From contig NZ_JAAZQQ010000001.1 of the NCBI RefSeq assembly GCF_012395815.1, positions 682,001 to 746,000 of the forward strand: DNA of 64,000 bases, read 5' to 3'. Shown here in pieces: positions 22,899 to 31,725 of this stretch. Made by a program: the position numbers and the translations under genes. The first letter of the stretch is position 1. The number at the start of each line of letters is the position of its first letter. The notes beneath the pieces were generated by a model. It was not told the DNA's origin. It saw only the letters and a program-made list of their open reading frames with translations, and ran no database searches. The DNA comes from Roseicyclus persicicus (lineage in GTDB: Bacteria; Pseudomonadota; Alphaproteobacteria; Rhodobacterales; Rhodobacteraceae).

Positions 22899-23476
22899 GT
22901 CTCGATCCAGCGGGTGAGGGCGTCGATGTCGGGGCGGGGCCGGTCGGCGGGCTGGTGCCTCGGCGTGCCGAGATGGACGAAGCCCGCGACGACCTCGGGG
23001 GCCGCGATCGCGAAGGCGGCCTGCAGGAACGCCGCGTCGCGCGCCATCCAGCTGGTCAGCCAGTGGCCGCCATAGCCCGCGGCCTCGGCGGCATTGACGA
23101 GGCTGAGGCAGGCCAGCGCGGCGGATTGTTCCTGTTCGACCAGCGGCACGGTGCTGACGGTGTTGGGCCGGCAGATCACTGCGACGGTCAGGGGCGCGTC
23201 GTCGAAGGCGCCGGCCTGTTTTTCCAGCTTGTCGGGGTCGCGGCCCTGCGCGGTGCCGATCTCGCGGGTCAGGCGGGCGAGCCGCGCGATGGCGGGCTTG
23301 CGCAGCACCTCGAAGCGGAAGGGGACGAGCTTGCCGTGGTCGGGCACCCGCGCGGCGGCGGTCAGGAGCGTGCGCAGCGTGGCGTCGTCGGGCACGGGGT
23401 CGCCCAGCATCCGCACAGGCACGGAGCGGCGGGTCAGGAGGAAGTCGAGGGGCGTGCGCGGATCCATGTCCGCCAT
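22895..23476 (-). CDS. Nitroreductase-family flavoprotein
   Basis: A 193-residue FMN-dependent nitroreductase-like oxidoreductase of the YdjA type. The N-terminal LLTRRSVPVRMLGDP pattern holds the FMN-contacting arginine pair. AARVPDHGKLVPFRFEVL and AAEAAGYGGHWLTSW are typical. The physiological substrate is unknown. ATG 23476 (MADMDPRTP) is used; the in-frame ATG at 23467 is equally possible. It precedes and overlaps the EI24 gene. Confidence 0.85.
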   Translation of the reverse strand: MADMDPRTPLDFLLTRRSVPVRMLGDPVPDDATLRTLLTAAARVPDHGKLVPFRFEVLRKPAIARLARLTREIGTAQGRDPDKLEKQAGAFDDAPLTVAVICRPNTVSTVPLVEQEQSAALACLSLVNAAEAAGYGGHWLTSWMARDAAFLQAAFAIAAPEVVAGFVHLGTPRHQPADRPRPDIDALTRWIET

Positions 23477-23523
23477 GTCAGCGCTGTGGCGCCGCCGATC
23501 AAGGGGGAATCCGGGGCAGGGCG

Positions 23524-23610
23524 GCGCGAAACTGCAGTTTCGCGCGGCGGAAAACCGCAGTTTTCCCATACGGAAAGCTGCAGCTTTCCGCCTGCGTTGT
23601 CCTGCAGGAC
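23524..23610. repeat. Array of four palindromes with CTGCAG-type centres
   Basis: Between the topA stop and the nitroreductase start lie four consecutive palindromes. They span 23524-23545 (22 bases, perfect, arm GCGCGAAACTG), 23549-23566 (18 bases, one mismatch, arm GGAAAACCG), 23571-23590 (20 bases, perfect, arm CGGAAAGCTG) and 23599-23610 (12 bases, GTCCTGCAGGAC). Each centre is CTGCAG or nearly so, while the arms differ. In topA orientation the array begins 11 bases after the stop. It could form tandem hairpins in RNA. Confidence 0.85.
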
Positions 23611-23621
23611 GACGCCCCGCC

Positions 23622-26318
23622 TCAGCCCTTGGCCGATTTCCCCTTGGCCTTGGCGGGCGCCTTGGCCTTCGCCTTGGCCGCCGGCTTCTTGGCCTTGCCC
23701 TTGCCGCCCTTGGCCGCCTTCTCGGCGATCAGCTCCAGCGCCTGCTCCAGCGTCACCGCCTCGGGCGCCACGTCCTTGGGCAGCGTCGCGTTGACCTTGT
23801 CCCACTTCACGTAGGGCCCGTAGCGGCCCGGCATCACCTGCACCGGCCCGCCGTCCGGGTGCTCGCCCAGCTCCTTCAGCGGCGCCGCGGCGGCCCCGCG
23901 CCCGCGCCCGCCCGCGGCCTTGGCCGCCAGCAGTTCCACCGCCCGGTTCATGCCGATGGTCCAGACCTCGTCGACCTCGGGCAGGTTGGCGTAGAGCGGC
24001 TTGGCCGCCTCCTTGGCCTTGTAGCTGACGTAGGGCCCGAAGCGCCCGATCGCGGCCTCGACCGGCGCGCCGTCCTCGGGGTGCGCCCCGACGAGGCGGG
24101 GCAGCGACAGGAGCTTCAGCGCCTTCTCGATGTCCATCGCGTCAGCGGCCCAGCCCTTGGGCAGCGAGGCGCGCTTGGGCTTGGGGTTGTCCTCGGTCGC
24201 GTCGCCCAGCTGCACATAGGGCCCGAAGCGCCCGTCGCGCAGCGTCACCGGCTGCGAGGTGTCGGGGTCGACGCCCAGCATCTTGCCGTCGGGGCCGATG
24301 CCGGTGCCGTCCTCGGCATCGGGGTTCGGCGGGCCGAAGGGGCGGGTGTAGCGGCACTCGGGGTAGTTCGAGCAGCCGATGAAGGCCCCGCCCGAGCGCG
24401 CGGTGCGCATCGACAGCCGGCCGTTGCCGCAGACCGGGCAGGCGCGCGGATCGCCGCCGTCGGCGCGGGCCGGGAACAGGTGCGGCTCCAGCACCTCGTT
24501 GATCTTGTCCAGCACCTCGGTGATGCGCAGCTCCTCGGTCTCGGCCAGCGCCGCCGAGAAGTCGCGCCAGAAGGCCTGCAGCACGTCCTTGTAGGCGCGA
24601 TCGCCGGCGCTGACCTCGTCGAGCTGGTTCTCGAGGTCGGCGGTGAAGTCGTACTCCACGTAGGTGCGGAAATAGTTGACGAGGAAGGCCGTCACCAGCC
24701 GCCCGATGTCCTCGGGGATCAGCCGGTTCTTGTCCTTGCGGACGTAGCCGCGGGCCTGGATCGTGTCGAGGATCGAGGCGTAGGTCGAGGGCCGCCCGAT
24801 GCCCAGCTCCTCCATCCGCTTGACCAGCGTCGCCTCGGTGTAGCGCGGCGGGGCCTGGGTGAAATGCTGCTGCCCGATCACCGCGCCGTCGCCCGACATC
24901 AGCGCGGCCTCGTGCTCGGCCATGGCGCCCGACGCGGGCGGCTGGCCGGTGATCTTGCCCCATTCCGCGGCGTAGGCGCGGGCGCTGGGCTTCACCGCGT
25001 CGCCCTTGGCGATCTGCGGCAGGCGGCGGTCGTCCTCGTCCTCGGCGTCGTCGCGGCCTTCCTCGTAGACCTTGAGGAACCCGTCGAACAGCACCACCTG
25101 GCCCGTCGCACGCAGCTCCACCTGCCCGTCGGCGGCGGCGACGGTGACGGTGGTGCGCTCAAGGCGCGCGGCCTCCATCTGGCTGGCGATGGTGCGCTTC
25201 CAGATCAGCTCGTAGAGCTTGCGCTGGTCGTCCTCGGACAGGCGCAGGTCGCCGGGGCCCTTGGACATGTCCGTGGGCCGGATGCACTCGTGCGCTTCCT
25301 GCGCGTTCTTGGCCTTGTTCTTGTACATGCGCGGGCTCGACGGCACGTAGTCCTTGCCGTAGCGCGCGGCGATGGCGTCGCGGGCGGCGTGGACGGCCTC
25401 GGGCGCCATGTCGATGCCGTCGGTCCGCATGTAGGTGATGTGCCCCGCCTCGTAGAGCCGCTGGGCCGCGCTCATGGTCTGGCGGGCGCCCATGCCGAAC
25501 TTGCGGCTCGCCTCCTGCTGCAGCGTCGAGGTCATGAAGGGCGGCGCGGGGTTGCGCGCCGTGGGCTTGGCCTCCACGTCGGTGACCGACAGCGCGCGGG
25601 AGGACACGGCCTGCACCGCAAGCGACGCCTCGGCCGCGGTCTTGAGGTCGTAGCGGTCGAGCTTCTTGCCGCGGAGGTGCGTCAGCCGCGCCTCGAAGCT
25701 CTGGCCGCGGGGGGTGTCGAGCATGGCGCGCACCGACCAGTATTCGCGGGGCCGGAACGCCTCGATCTCCATCTCGCGGTCGACGATGATGCGCAGCGCG
25801 ACCGACTGCACCCGGCCCGCGGATTTCGCGCCGGGCAGCTTGCGCCAGAGCACCGGGCTCAGGCTGAAGCCCACGAGGTAGTCGAGCGCGCGGCGGGCGA
25901 GGTAGGCCTCGACCAGCTCCATGTCGACCTGCCGCGGCGCCTTCATCGCCTCGGTCACGGCGGATTTGGTGATCGCGTTGAACACCACGCGGCTGACCTG
26001 GGTGCCGGCCTTGATCGCCTTGCGGCTGGTCAGCGCCTCCTGGAGGTGCCAGCTGATCGCCTCCCCCTCGCGGTCGGGGTCGGTGGCGAGGATCAGGGTG
26101 GGGTCGTCCTTGAGCGCGTCGGCGATGGCCTTGACGTGCTTCTTGCTCTCGGGGGCGACCTCCCACTGCATCTCGAAGCCCTGTTCGGGGTCGACCGAGC
26201 CGTCCTTCGAGGGCAGGTCGCGGACATGGCCGTAGGAGGCGAGGACCGTGTAATCGCTGCCGAGATACTTGTTGATGGTCTTGGCCTTGGCGGGCGATTC
26301 GACGACGACGACGGGCAT
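23622..26318 (-). CDS. topA: DNA topoisomerase I (type IA)
   Basis: An 898-residue enzyme that relaxes negative supercoils through a 5'-phosphotyrosine. The Toprim domain begins MPVVVVESPAKAKTINKYLG and the catalytic tyrosine lies in ITYMRTDG. One four-cysteine zinc ribbon is present (CPVCGNG, then CSNYPEC). It is followed by zinc-less repeats marked FGPYVQLGD, FGPYVSYK and YGPYVKWD. The final 40 residues are a Lys/Ala-rich basic tail likely to grip DNA. ATG 26318 starts exactly at the conserved N-terminus. dprA lies upstream on the same strand. Confidence 0.97.
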   Translation of the reverse strand: MPVVVVESPAKAKTINKYLGSDYTVLASYGHVRDLPSKDGSVDPEQGFEMQWEVAPESKKHVKAIADALKDDPTLILATDPDREGEAISWHLQEALTSRKAIKAGTQVSRVVFNAITKSAVTEAMKAPRQVDMELVEAYLARRALDYLVGFSLSPVLWRKLPGAKSAGRVQSVALRIIVDREMEIEAFRPREYWSVRAMLDTPRGQSFEARLTHLRGKKLDRYDLKTAAEASLAVQAVSSRALSVTDVEAKPTARNPAPPFMTSTLQQEASRKFGMGARQTMSAAQRLYEAGHITYMRTDGIDMAPEAVHAARDAIAARYGKDYVPSSPRMYKNKAKNAQEAHECIRPTDMSKGPGDLRLSEDDQRKLYELIWKRTIASQMEAARLERTTVTVAAADGQVELRATGQVVLFDGFLKVYEEGRDDAEDEDDRRLPQIAKGDAVKPSARAYAAEWGKITGQPPASGAMAEHEAALMSGDGAVIGQQHFTQAPPRYTEATLVKRMEELGIGRPSTYASILDTIQARGYVRKDKNRLIPEDIGRLVTAFLVNYFRTYVEYDFTADLENQLDEVSAGDRAYKDVLQAFWRDFSAALAETEELRITEVLDKINEVLEPHLFPARADGGDPRACPVCGNGRLSMRTARSGGAFIGCSNYPECRYTRPFGPPNPDAEDGTGIGPDGKMLGVDPDTSQPVTLRDGRFGPYVQLGDATEDNPKPKRASLPKGWAADAMDIEKALKLLSLPRLVGAHPEDGAPVEAAIGRFGPYVSYKAKEAAKPLYANLPEVDEVWTIGMNRAVELLAAKAAGGRGRGAAAAPLKELGEHPDGGPVQVMPGRYGPYVKWDKVNATLPKDVAPEAVTLEQALELIAEKAAKGGKGKAKKPAAKAKAKAPAKAKGKSAKG

Positions 26319-26658
26319 GGGTACGCTTCCTCTCGGGCCGGGGGGGCCTCGTGGCGGCGGACCATGTGGGGTCTCGGCCCGGCTTGTCAATGCGGCAGGG
26401 CGGGGGCGGAAGCGCCTAATTTTCAATGAGGGTTTTTTCGGGGGGCCGCGCGGGCCGGGGCCGGGACGGGTTGGAGCCGTGCCGCCGGGCCCGCCGTTCC
26501 CCGGACGATCCTGCCGGCCGATGCGGGCACGGCGGGGCCCCGACCCACGCCCCGGACGACGCGGCTGGGGCGTGGACCCGCCGGCCTCGGGGACCGGCCC
26601 GGCACCGGGCGGGTGGAGGGGCACGGCCCTGCCCGGCCGCCGCGGGCCCGGGCGCGGG
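26319..26658. other. Intergenic region between dprA and topA
   Basis: This 340-base stretch is gene-free. The part near topA (26362-26430) holds a promoter candidate and an AT-richer patch (AATTTTCAATGAGGGTTTTTT). The rest (26440-26658) is monotonous GC-rich sequence in which open frames have no credible start, composition or homology. Confidence 0.5.
26362..26390 (-). promoter_or_regulatory. Candidate topA promoter
   Basis: Read on the minus strand, a perfect TTGACA (26390-26385) is followed after 17 bases by ACATGG (26367-26362), about 44 bases upstream of the topA ATG. The -35 is strong and the -10 is weak, as is common in GC-rich alphaproteobacteria. Confidence 0.4.
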
Positions 26659-27822
26659 TCAGAGCCGCGTGACGAGGCCGCCCCCGCCGCGGGCGATCCG
26701 GCCCGCCATCTCCAGCACGGCCAGCGCCTGGGCCACCGCGCGGGCCGGGCGGCCGAGGTCGCGGATCAGCTGGTCCTCGGCCACGGGGCCTGCGCCGAGC
26801 AGGTCGAGGATCGCGGCCTCGTCGCCGCCGGGCGGGGGCGGGGCAGGGGGCGCCGGTGCGACCGGCGCCTCGGCCCTGGGCGCGGCGCGGGCCGGGGCGG
26901 GGGCGCCCCCGGGCGTGCCGAGCGCCTCGATCACGTCCTCGGCGCCGCGCACCAGCAGCGCGCCGTCGCGGATCAGGAGGTTGCCGCCCCCCGCCCGGCT
27001 GTCGAGCGGATGGCCGGGCACCGCCATCACCTCGCGGCCCTGGTCGAGCGCCATCCGCGCCGTGATGAGCGAGCCCGAGCGCGTCGCCGCCTCGATCACG
27101 ATCACGGCGCGCGACAGGCCGGCCACGATGCGGTTGCGGCGCGGGAAGTGGCGCGCCTGCGGGTCGAGGCCGAAGGGCATTTCCGACAGGCACAGGCCGC
27201 GCTCGGCGATGGCGCGGGCGAGGTCGGCGTTCTCGGGCGGGTAGATCACGTCGAGGCCGCCCGCCATCACGGCGACGGTGCCGGTCTCGAGCGCCGCTCG
27301 GTGCGCGAGCGCGTCGATGCCGCGGGCCAGCCCCGAGACGACGACGAAGCCCGCCGCGCCGAGGTCGGCGGCCAGGTGGCGCGCCATCCGCGACCCCAGC
27401 GCCGAGGCGTTGCGGGTGCCGACCAGCGCCAGCATCGGCCGGGCCATGAGCGACGCCCGCCCCCGGGCCCAGAGCACCGGGGGCGCGTCGGCGATGCCGG
27501 CCAGCGGCGCGGGGTAGTCGGGATCCCCGAGGCAGATCATGCGGGCGCCGGCGCGGGTCGCCGCGCGCAGCTCGGCCAGCGCGACGGGCTCGGGGCAGGG
27601 GCTGTAGCCCTCCACGCCGGCGGCGCGGGCGACCTCGGGCAGCGCCGCGAGCGCGGCACCTGCGTCGCCGTGTTCGCCCATCAGCCGCAGGTAGGTGGCG
27701 GGGCCGACACGGCGCGACCGGATCAGGCGCAGCCGTGCAAGGCGCTCGGCCGCGTCGGCGGCGGGGGGCGGGAGGCTGGCGGGGGCGGATTCGGCGAATC
27801 CGAACTCGGTCTCGGGGCTCAT
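26659..27822 (-). CDS. dprA: DNA-processing protein DprA
   Basis: A 387-residue Rossmann-like protein that loads RecA onto single-stranded DNA during natural transformation; it is widely kept even in species not known to be competent. The core shows LVGTRNASALGSRMA, VVSGLARGIDALAHRAAL and GGLDVIYPPENADLA. A C-terminal winged-helix domain (DML1-like, about 320-387) completes the architecture. It lies between tldD and topA on the minus strand, separated from tldD by a palindrome array. Confidence 0.93.
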   Translation of the reverse strand: MSPETEFGFAESAPASLPPPAADAAERLARLRLIRSRRVGPATYLRLMGEHGDAGAALAALPEVARAAGVEGYSPCPEPVALAELRAATRAGARMICLGDPDYPAPLAGIADAPPVLWARGRASLMARPMLALVGTRNASALGSRMARHLAADLGAAGFVVVSGLARGIDALAHRAALETGTVAVMAGGLDVIYPPENADLARAIAERGLCLSEMPFGLDPQARHFPRRNRIVAGLSRAVIVIEAATRSGSLITARMALDQGREVMAVPGHPLDSRAGGGNLLIRDGALLVRGAEDVIEALGTPGGAPAPARAAPRAEAPVAPAPPAPPPPGGDEAAILDLLGAGPVAEDQLIRDLGRPARAVAQALAVLEMAGRIARGGGGLVTRL

Positions 27823-27879
27823 GCCCGGCAGGCTAGGCCCGTGCCGGTTAACGCGAGGTTACCGGCGCCGACCGGGGGC

Positions 27880-27991
27880 GGGAGAGTTTTGCAAAACTCT
27901 CCCCACGCCCTTGCAAGGGCGTGGGCCAGAGCCTTGCAAGGCTCTGGTCCGTTTCTTGCAAGAAACGGGCCAGCCTTTTGCAAAAGGCTGG
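27880..27991. repeat. Array of five perfect palindromes centred on TTGCAA
   Basis: Five perfect palindromes stand nearly end to end: 27880-27903 (24 bases, arm GGGAGAGTTTTG), 27902-27925 (24, arm CCCACGCCCTTG), 27926-27947 (22, arm CCAGAGCCTTG), 27949-27968 (20, arm CCGTTTCTTG) and 27970-27991 (22, arm CCAGCCTTTTG). All share only the central TTGCAA; the arms are unrelated. The period is about 23 bases. In tldD orientation the array begins 5 bases after the stop, and dprA follows. It is not a CRISPR: there is no constant repeat and no spacers. Confidence 0.95.
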
Positions 27992-27996
27992 TGCCC

Positions 27997-29421
27997 TCAG
28001 GCCGCCGAGCCGCCCACCGTCAGCCCGCCGATCAGCAGCGTCGGCTGGCCCACGCCCACCGGCACCCACTGCCCCGCCTTGCCGCAGTTCCCCATGCCGG
28101 GGTCGAGCGCCATGTCGTTGCCGATCGCCCGGATCTGCTGCAGCGCCGTCGCCCCGTCGCCGATCAGCGTCGCGCCCTTCACCGGGGCGCCCACCTTTCC
28201 GTTCCTGACCCGGTAGGCCTCGGTGCAGCTGAACACGAACTTGCCGTTGGTGATGTCGACCTGCCCGCCGCCGAAGCCCACGGCGTAGATGCCGTCTTTC
28301 ACCTCGGCCACGATGTCGGCGGGGTCCGTGTCGCCGCCCAGCATGTAGGTGTTGGTCATCCGCGCCATCGGCGCATGGGCGTAGCTCTCGCGCCGCCCGT
28401 TGCCCGTGGGCGCGACGCCCATCAGGCGGGCCGACTGCCGGTCCTGCATGTAGCCCACCAGGATGCCGTCCTCGATCAGCACGTTCCTGCCCGAGGGCGT
28501 GCCCTCGTCGTCCACGCTGATCGACCCGCGCCGGTCGGGGATCGTCCCGTCGTCCAGCACCGTCACCCCCGGCGCGGCCACCCGCTGGCCCATCAGCCCG
28601 GCGAAGGCCGACTGCTTCTTGCGGTTGAAGTCGCCCTCGAGCCCGTGGCCCACCGCCTCGTGCAGCAGGATGCCCGGCCAGCCCGGCCCCAGCGCCACGT
28701 CCATCACGCCCGCGGGCGCGGGTTCCGCCGACAGGTTCACCACCGCGATTCGCAGCGCCTCGCGCGCCACGCCCTCCCAGTGGCCGCGGGTCAGCAGCCC
28801 GGTCAGCCCGATCCGCCCGCCGCCGCCCGCCGAGCCGGATTCGCGGCGGCCGTTCTCCTCGACGATGACCGACACGTTCAGCCGCACCATGGGGCGCACG
28901 TCGCGCACGCGCGTGCCCTCGGGGCGCAGGATCTCGACCTCCTGGTGGCTCGCGGCGAGCGAGGCCGACACCTGCACCACGCGGGGGTCGAGGGCGCGGG
29001 CGAAGGCGTCGATCTCGGCCAGCGTCTGCAGCTTGACCGCGAACTCGGCGCCCGACATCGGGTCGGCGTCGGTGTAGAGGCGGCGGTTGGTGCCCATCGG
29101 CGCCTCGGCCATCGTGCCGCCGCCGTCGCCCACGGCCAGCCGCGCGGTCTCGGCGGCCCGGCGCAGCGCCGCCTCGGAGATCTCGGTGGAATGGGCGTAG
29201 CCCGCGACCTCGCCCTTCACCGCGCGCAGGCCGAAGCCTTCGGCGGCGTCGTAGCTGGCCGTCTTGACCCGGCCGTCGTCGAACACCAGCACCTCTGACC
29301 GGCGGCGTTCCAGGAACAGCTCGCCGTCCTCGGCCCCGTCGGTCGCCGCGCGCAGGATCGCCAGCGCCGCGCCCTCGTCCAGAAGCGTGTCGAAGGGGCG
29401 GAACGGGGTGGGATCTGACAT
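27997..29421 (-). CDS. tldD: Metalloprotease TldD
   Basis: A 474-residue subunit of the TldD/TldE (PmbA) zinc protease, which processes small peptides such as microcins and modified peptides. The active-site HEXXXH motif is H254-E255-AVG-H259 ([13 protein letters not shown]). The substrate-groove glycine-rich blocks are intact and length is typical. It diverges from ctaC, a standing arrangement in Rhodobacterales. No TldE partner gene is in the window. Confidence 0.96.
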   Translation of the reverse strand: MSDPTPFRPFDTLLDEGAALAILRAATDGAEDGELFLERRRSEVLVFDDGRVKTASYDAAEGFGLRAVKGEVAGYAHSTEISEAALRRAAETARLAVGDGGGTMAEAPMGTNRRLYTDADPMSGAEFAVKLQTLAEIDAFARALDPRVVQVSASLAASHQEVEILRPEGTRVRDVRPMVRLNVSVIVEENGRRESGSAGGGGRIGLTGLLTRGHWEGVAREALRIAVVNLSAEPAPAGVMDVALGPGWPGILLHEAVGHGLEGDFNRKKQSAFAGLMGQRVAAPGVTVLDDGTIPDRRGSISVDDEGTPSGRNVLIEDGILVGYMQDRQSARLMGVAPTGNGRRESYAHAPMARMTNTYMLGGDTDPADIVAEVKDGIYAVGFGGGQVDITNGKFVFSCTEAYRVRNGKVGAPVKGATLIGDGATALQQIRAIGNDMALDPGMGNCGKAGQWVPVGVGQPTLLIGGLTVGGSAA

Positions 29422-29455
29422 GGCGGCTCCGGGGGATGCTTCGCTGCGGCGCAAA

Positions 29456-29469
29456 ATGATCCAGGTCAA
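29456..29469. promoter_or_regulatory. FNR/FnrL-like site in the tldD-ctaC divergent region
   Basis: ATGAT-CCAG-GTCAA matches the FNR-type consensus TTGAT-N4-ATCAA at 8 of 10 defined positions. It lies between divergent tldD and ctaC, about 137 bases before the ctaC start used here. Oxygen control of the oxidase operon would be logical; the call is from sequence only. Confidence 0.4.
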
Positions 29470-29605
29470 CTTTGCGCGGGGTGAGACATTTCGACCAAAT
29501 GCGTCGGCTCGCCCCCAGCTATATGGTCCGCCCGACGTTGAACGCAACGGTGGGCCGTGCGAGGGAGCCACGGGCGGCGCGCCGCGAATGACAGGACAGA
29601 CGGGA

Positions 29606-30496
29606 ATGACGTTTCGCAAGACGCTGAGCGGCCTCTGGGCCGGTATTGGTGCAACCCTCGTGGCCGGCGCGGCCGCGGCCCAGACGGCGAGCCTGCGCGA
29701 GGGCCTCGAGATCATCGGCGCCCCCACGCCCGGTGCGATCGGCTTTCAGCCTGGCGTGACCGAGGTCGCGCGCGACATCCGCGCGCTCGACAGCTTCCTG
29801 CTGGTCATCATGACCGTGATCGTGCTGTTCGTGACCGCGCTGCTGATCTGGTCGATGGTGCGGCACAACGCCCGCGCCAACCCCAAGCCCGCGACCTTCA
29901 CCCACAACACCAAGATCGAGGTCACCTGGACCGTCGTGCCGCTGGTGATCCTGGTGGTGATCGGCGCCTTCTCGCTGCCGGTGCTGTTCAAGCAGCAGAC
30001 CATCCCCGAGGCCGACGTCGTCGTGAAGGCGACCGGCTACCAGTGGTACTGGGGCTACGAGTACCCCGAGCACGGCATCGCCTATGACAGCTTCATGCTG
30101 CAGGAGGACGAGCTGGCCGAGTACGGCTACGGCCCCGACGAGCACCTGCTGGCCACCGATACCGCCATGGTCGTGCCGACCGGCGCCACCGTCGTGGTGC
30201 AGGTCACCGCCGCCGACGTGATCCATTCCTGGACCGTGCCGGCCTTCGGCGTGAAGCAGGACGGCGTCCCCGGCCGCCTGGCCGAGCTGTGGTTCGAGGT
30301 CGAGGTGGGCCAGGAAGGCGTCTACTTCGGCCAGTGCTCCGAGCTCTGCGGCGTGAACCACGCCTACATGCCGATCACCGTCTTCGCCGTGACGCAGGAG
30401 GAATACGACGCCTGGCTCGCCGGCGAGGCGCAGGAATTCGCCTCGATCGGCAACATGCGCGCCCCCGGCGTGATCGAACTGGCCTCGGCCGAGTGA
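29606..30496 (+). CDS. ctaC: Cytochrome c oxidase subunit II
   Basis: A 296-residue subunit that accepts electrons from cytochrome c through the binuclear CuA centre. It has a signal peptide (ending GAAAAQ), two transmembrane helices (about 62-84 and 106-127) and a periplasmic cupredoxin domain. CuA ligands are H207, C244, E246, C248, H252 and M255 ([13 protein letters not shown]), and the aromatic electron-entry patch is YQWYWGYEY (145-153). ATG 29606 is used; an in-frame ATG at 29588 would lengthen the signal by six residues. It leads the cta operon; subunit I is not in this window. Confidence 0.96.
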   Translation: MTFRKTLSGLWAGIGATLVAGAAAAQTASLREGLEIIGAPTPGAIGFQPGVTEVARDIRALDSFLLVIMTVIVLFVTALLIWSMVRHNARANPKPATFTHNTKIEVTWTVVPLVILVVIGAFSLPVLFKQQTIPEADVVVKATGYQWYWGYEYPEHGIAYDSFMLQEDELAEYGYGPDEHLLATDTAMVVPTGATVVVQVTAADVIHSWTVPAFGVKQDGVPGRLAELWFEVEVGQEGVYFGQCSELCGVNHAYMPITVFAVTQEEYDAWLAGEAQEFASIGNMRAPGVIELASAE

Positions 30497-30502
30497 CCGA
30501 AG

Positions 30503-30580
30503 GGGCCGGGCCTTGGGTCCGGCCCGCAGACCGGGCCCTGGCCCGGTGAACCTTCCGGGCCGAGGCCCGGTCTACGGACC
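30503..30580 (+). repeat. Tandem GC-rich hairpins between ctaC and ctaB
   Basis: Four consecutive hairpins begin 6 bases after the ctaC stop. They are 30503-30525 (10-base-pair stem, TTG loop), 30530-30547 (near-perfect ACCGGGCC/GGCCCGGT), 30555-30570 (CCGGGCC/GGCCCGG) and 30569-30580 (GGTC-TACG-GACC). The last two overlap by two bases. The final one would form a C(UACG)G-type tetraloop in RNA. No T-tract follows, so processing or differential stability of the operon mRNA is more likely than termination. Confidence 0.75.
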
Positions 30581-30592
30581 AAAGCGAGCACG

Positions 30593-31531
30593 ATGACCGA
30601 CCTGACCACCAACACGACCGCCAAGGCCGCCGAGGGCGAGGCCCGCTTCGGCGACTACGTGCAGCTGCTCAAGCCGCGCGTGATGTCGCTCGTGGTGTTC
30701 ACAGCGCTGGTCGGCCTGCTGGTCGCGCCGGTTCCGGTCGACCCGATGATCGGCTTCACCGCGATCCTGTTCATCGCGCTGGGCGCCGGCGCCTCGGGTG
30801 CGCTGAACATGTGGTACGACGCCGACATCGACCGCGTGATGCGCCGCACCGCGCGCCGCCCCGTGCCCGCGGGCCGGGTCGAGGCGGGCGAGGCGCTGTC
30901 GCTGGGGCTGTGGCTGTCGGCGATCTCGGTGGCGATGCTGGGGCTGGCGACGAACTGGATGGCCGCGGGCCTCCTGGCCTTCACCATCTTCTTCTACGCG
31001 GTCGTCTACACGATGTGGCTCAAGCGCGCGACGCCGCAGAACATCGTGATCGGCGGCGCGGCCGGCGCCTTCCCCCCGATGGTGGGCTGGGTGGCGGCGA
31101 CGGGCTCGGTCAGCCTCGAGGCGCTGCTGATGTTCGGCCTGATCTTCATGTGGACGCCGCCGCATTTCTGGGCGCTCGCGCTGTTCATGAAGTCGGACTA
31201 CCACGAGGCCCGCGTGCCCATGCTGACCGTGACCCATGGCCGGGCCGAGACCCGGCGGCAGATCCTGATCTACACCGTGCTGCTGGTGCCGGTGGCGCTG
31301 GGCCTGGGCTTCACCTCCGTCGCGGGCCCCGTCTACCTGGCGGCCGCGCTGGTGCTGAACGCGGTGTTCCTCAAGGGCGCCTGGGACATCTGGCGCCGCG
31401 ACGAGGCCGCGGCCGAGGCCGACGGCTACGCCACCGAAAAGCGCGTGTTCCGCTTCTCGCTCTATTACCTGTTCCTGCATTTCGGCGCGCTCCTGGTCGA
31501 CGCCGGCCTGCGCAGCTGGGGGATCGCCTGA
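30593..31531 (+). CDS. ctaB: Heme O synthase (protoheme IX farnesyltransferase)
   Basis: A 312-residue UbiA-family prenyltransferase that farnesylates haem B to haem O for the terminal oxidase. The aspartate-rich motif [19 protein letters not shown] (about residues 77-95) binds prenyl diphosphate and magnesium. About nine hydrophobic helices follow. It lies in the cta operon and its TGA overlaps the next ATG by one base. Confidence 0.97.
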   Translation: MTDLTTNTTAKAAEGEARFGDYVQLLKPRVMSLVVFTALVGLLVAPVPVDPMIGFTAILFIALGAGASGALNMWYDADIDRVMRRTARRPVPAGRVEAGEALSLGLWLSAISVAMLGLATNWMAAGLLAFTIFFYAVVYTMWLKRATPQNIVIGGAAGAFPPMVGWVAATGSVSLEALLMFGLIFMWTPPHFWALALFMKSDYHEARVPMLTVTHGRAETRRQILIYTVLLVPVALGLGFTSVAGPVYLAAALVLNAVFLKGAWDIWRRDEAAAEADGYATEKRVFRFSLYYLFLHFGALLVDAGLRSWGIA

Positions 31532-31725
31532 TGCCGATCACCGAAACCCATGACCTGCACAAGCGCCGGCTTGGGCGCAACGTGGGCGTCGCGCTCAGCC
31601 TCGTGGCCTTCGCGGCCATCGTCTTCGGCCTGACGGTCGCCAAGATCCGGCAGGGCGCCTCGATGGAGGCCTACGACCACGCGCCGCGCGTGTCGATCAC
31701 CCCGCCCGTGGAGACCGGCCGATGA
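31531..31725 (+). CDS. coxF: CoxF-like small membrane protein of the cytochrome oxidase operon
   Basis: A 64-residue single-span protein. A basic N-terminus (HKRRLGRN) precedes one helix (about 17-38), and a short polar tail follows. Size and position between ctaB and ctaG match the small CoxF proteins of alphaproteobacteria, whose role in oxidase assembly is unproven. It overlaps ctaB by one base and ctaG by four, so the three are translated as a coupled unit. Confidence 0.8.
   Translation: MPITETHDLHKRRLGRNVGVALSLVAFAAIVFGLTVAKIRQGASMEAYDHAPRVSITPPVETGR

Noticed and set aside
23094-26429. 1111-codon plus-strand open frame
   Set aside because: It is antisense to topA and the nitroreductase gene; the long frame is a consequence of high GC content.
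27880-27991. CRISPR array
   Set aside because: There is no constant direct repeat, no spacers of uniform length and no cas gene. Only a central hexamer is shared, and each unit is itself a palindrome.
27848-28208. Open frames running through the palindrome array on both strands, giving peptides rich in CK, LQ and FAK
   Set aside because: The residues come only from the palindromic DNA and adjoining tldD antisense sequence. There is no credible start context or homology, and the array is intergenic.
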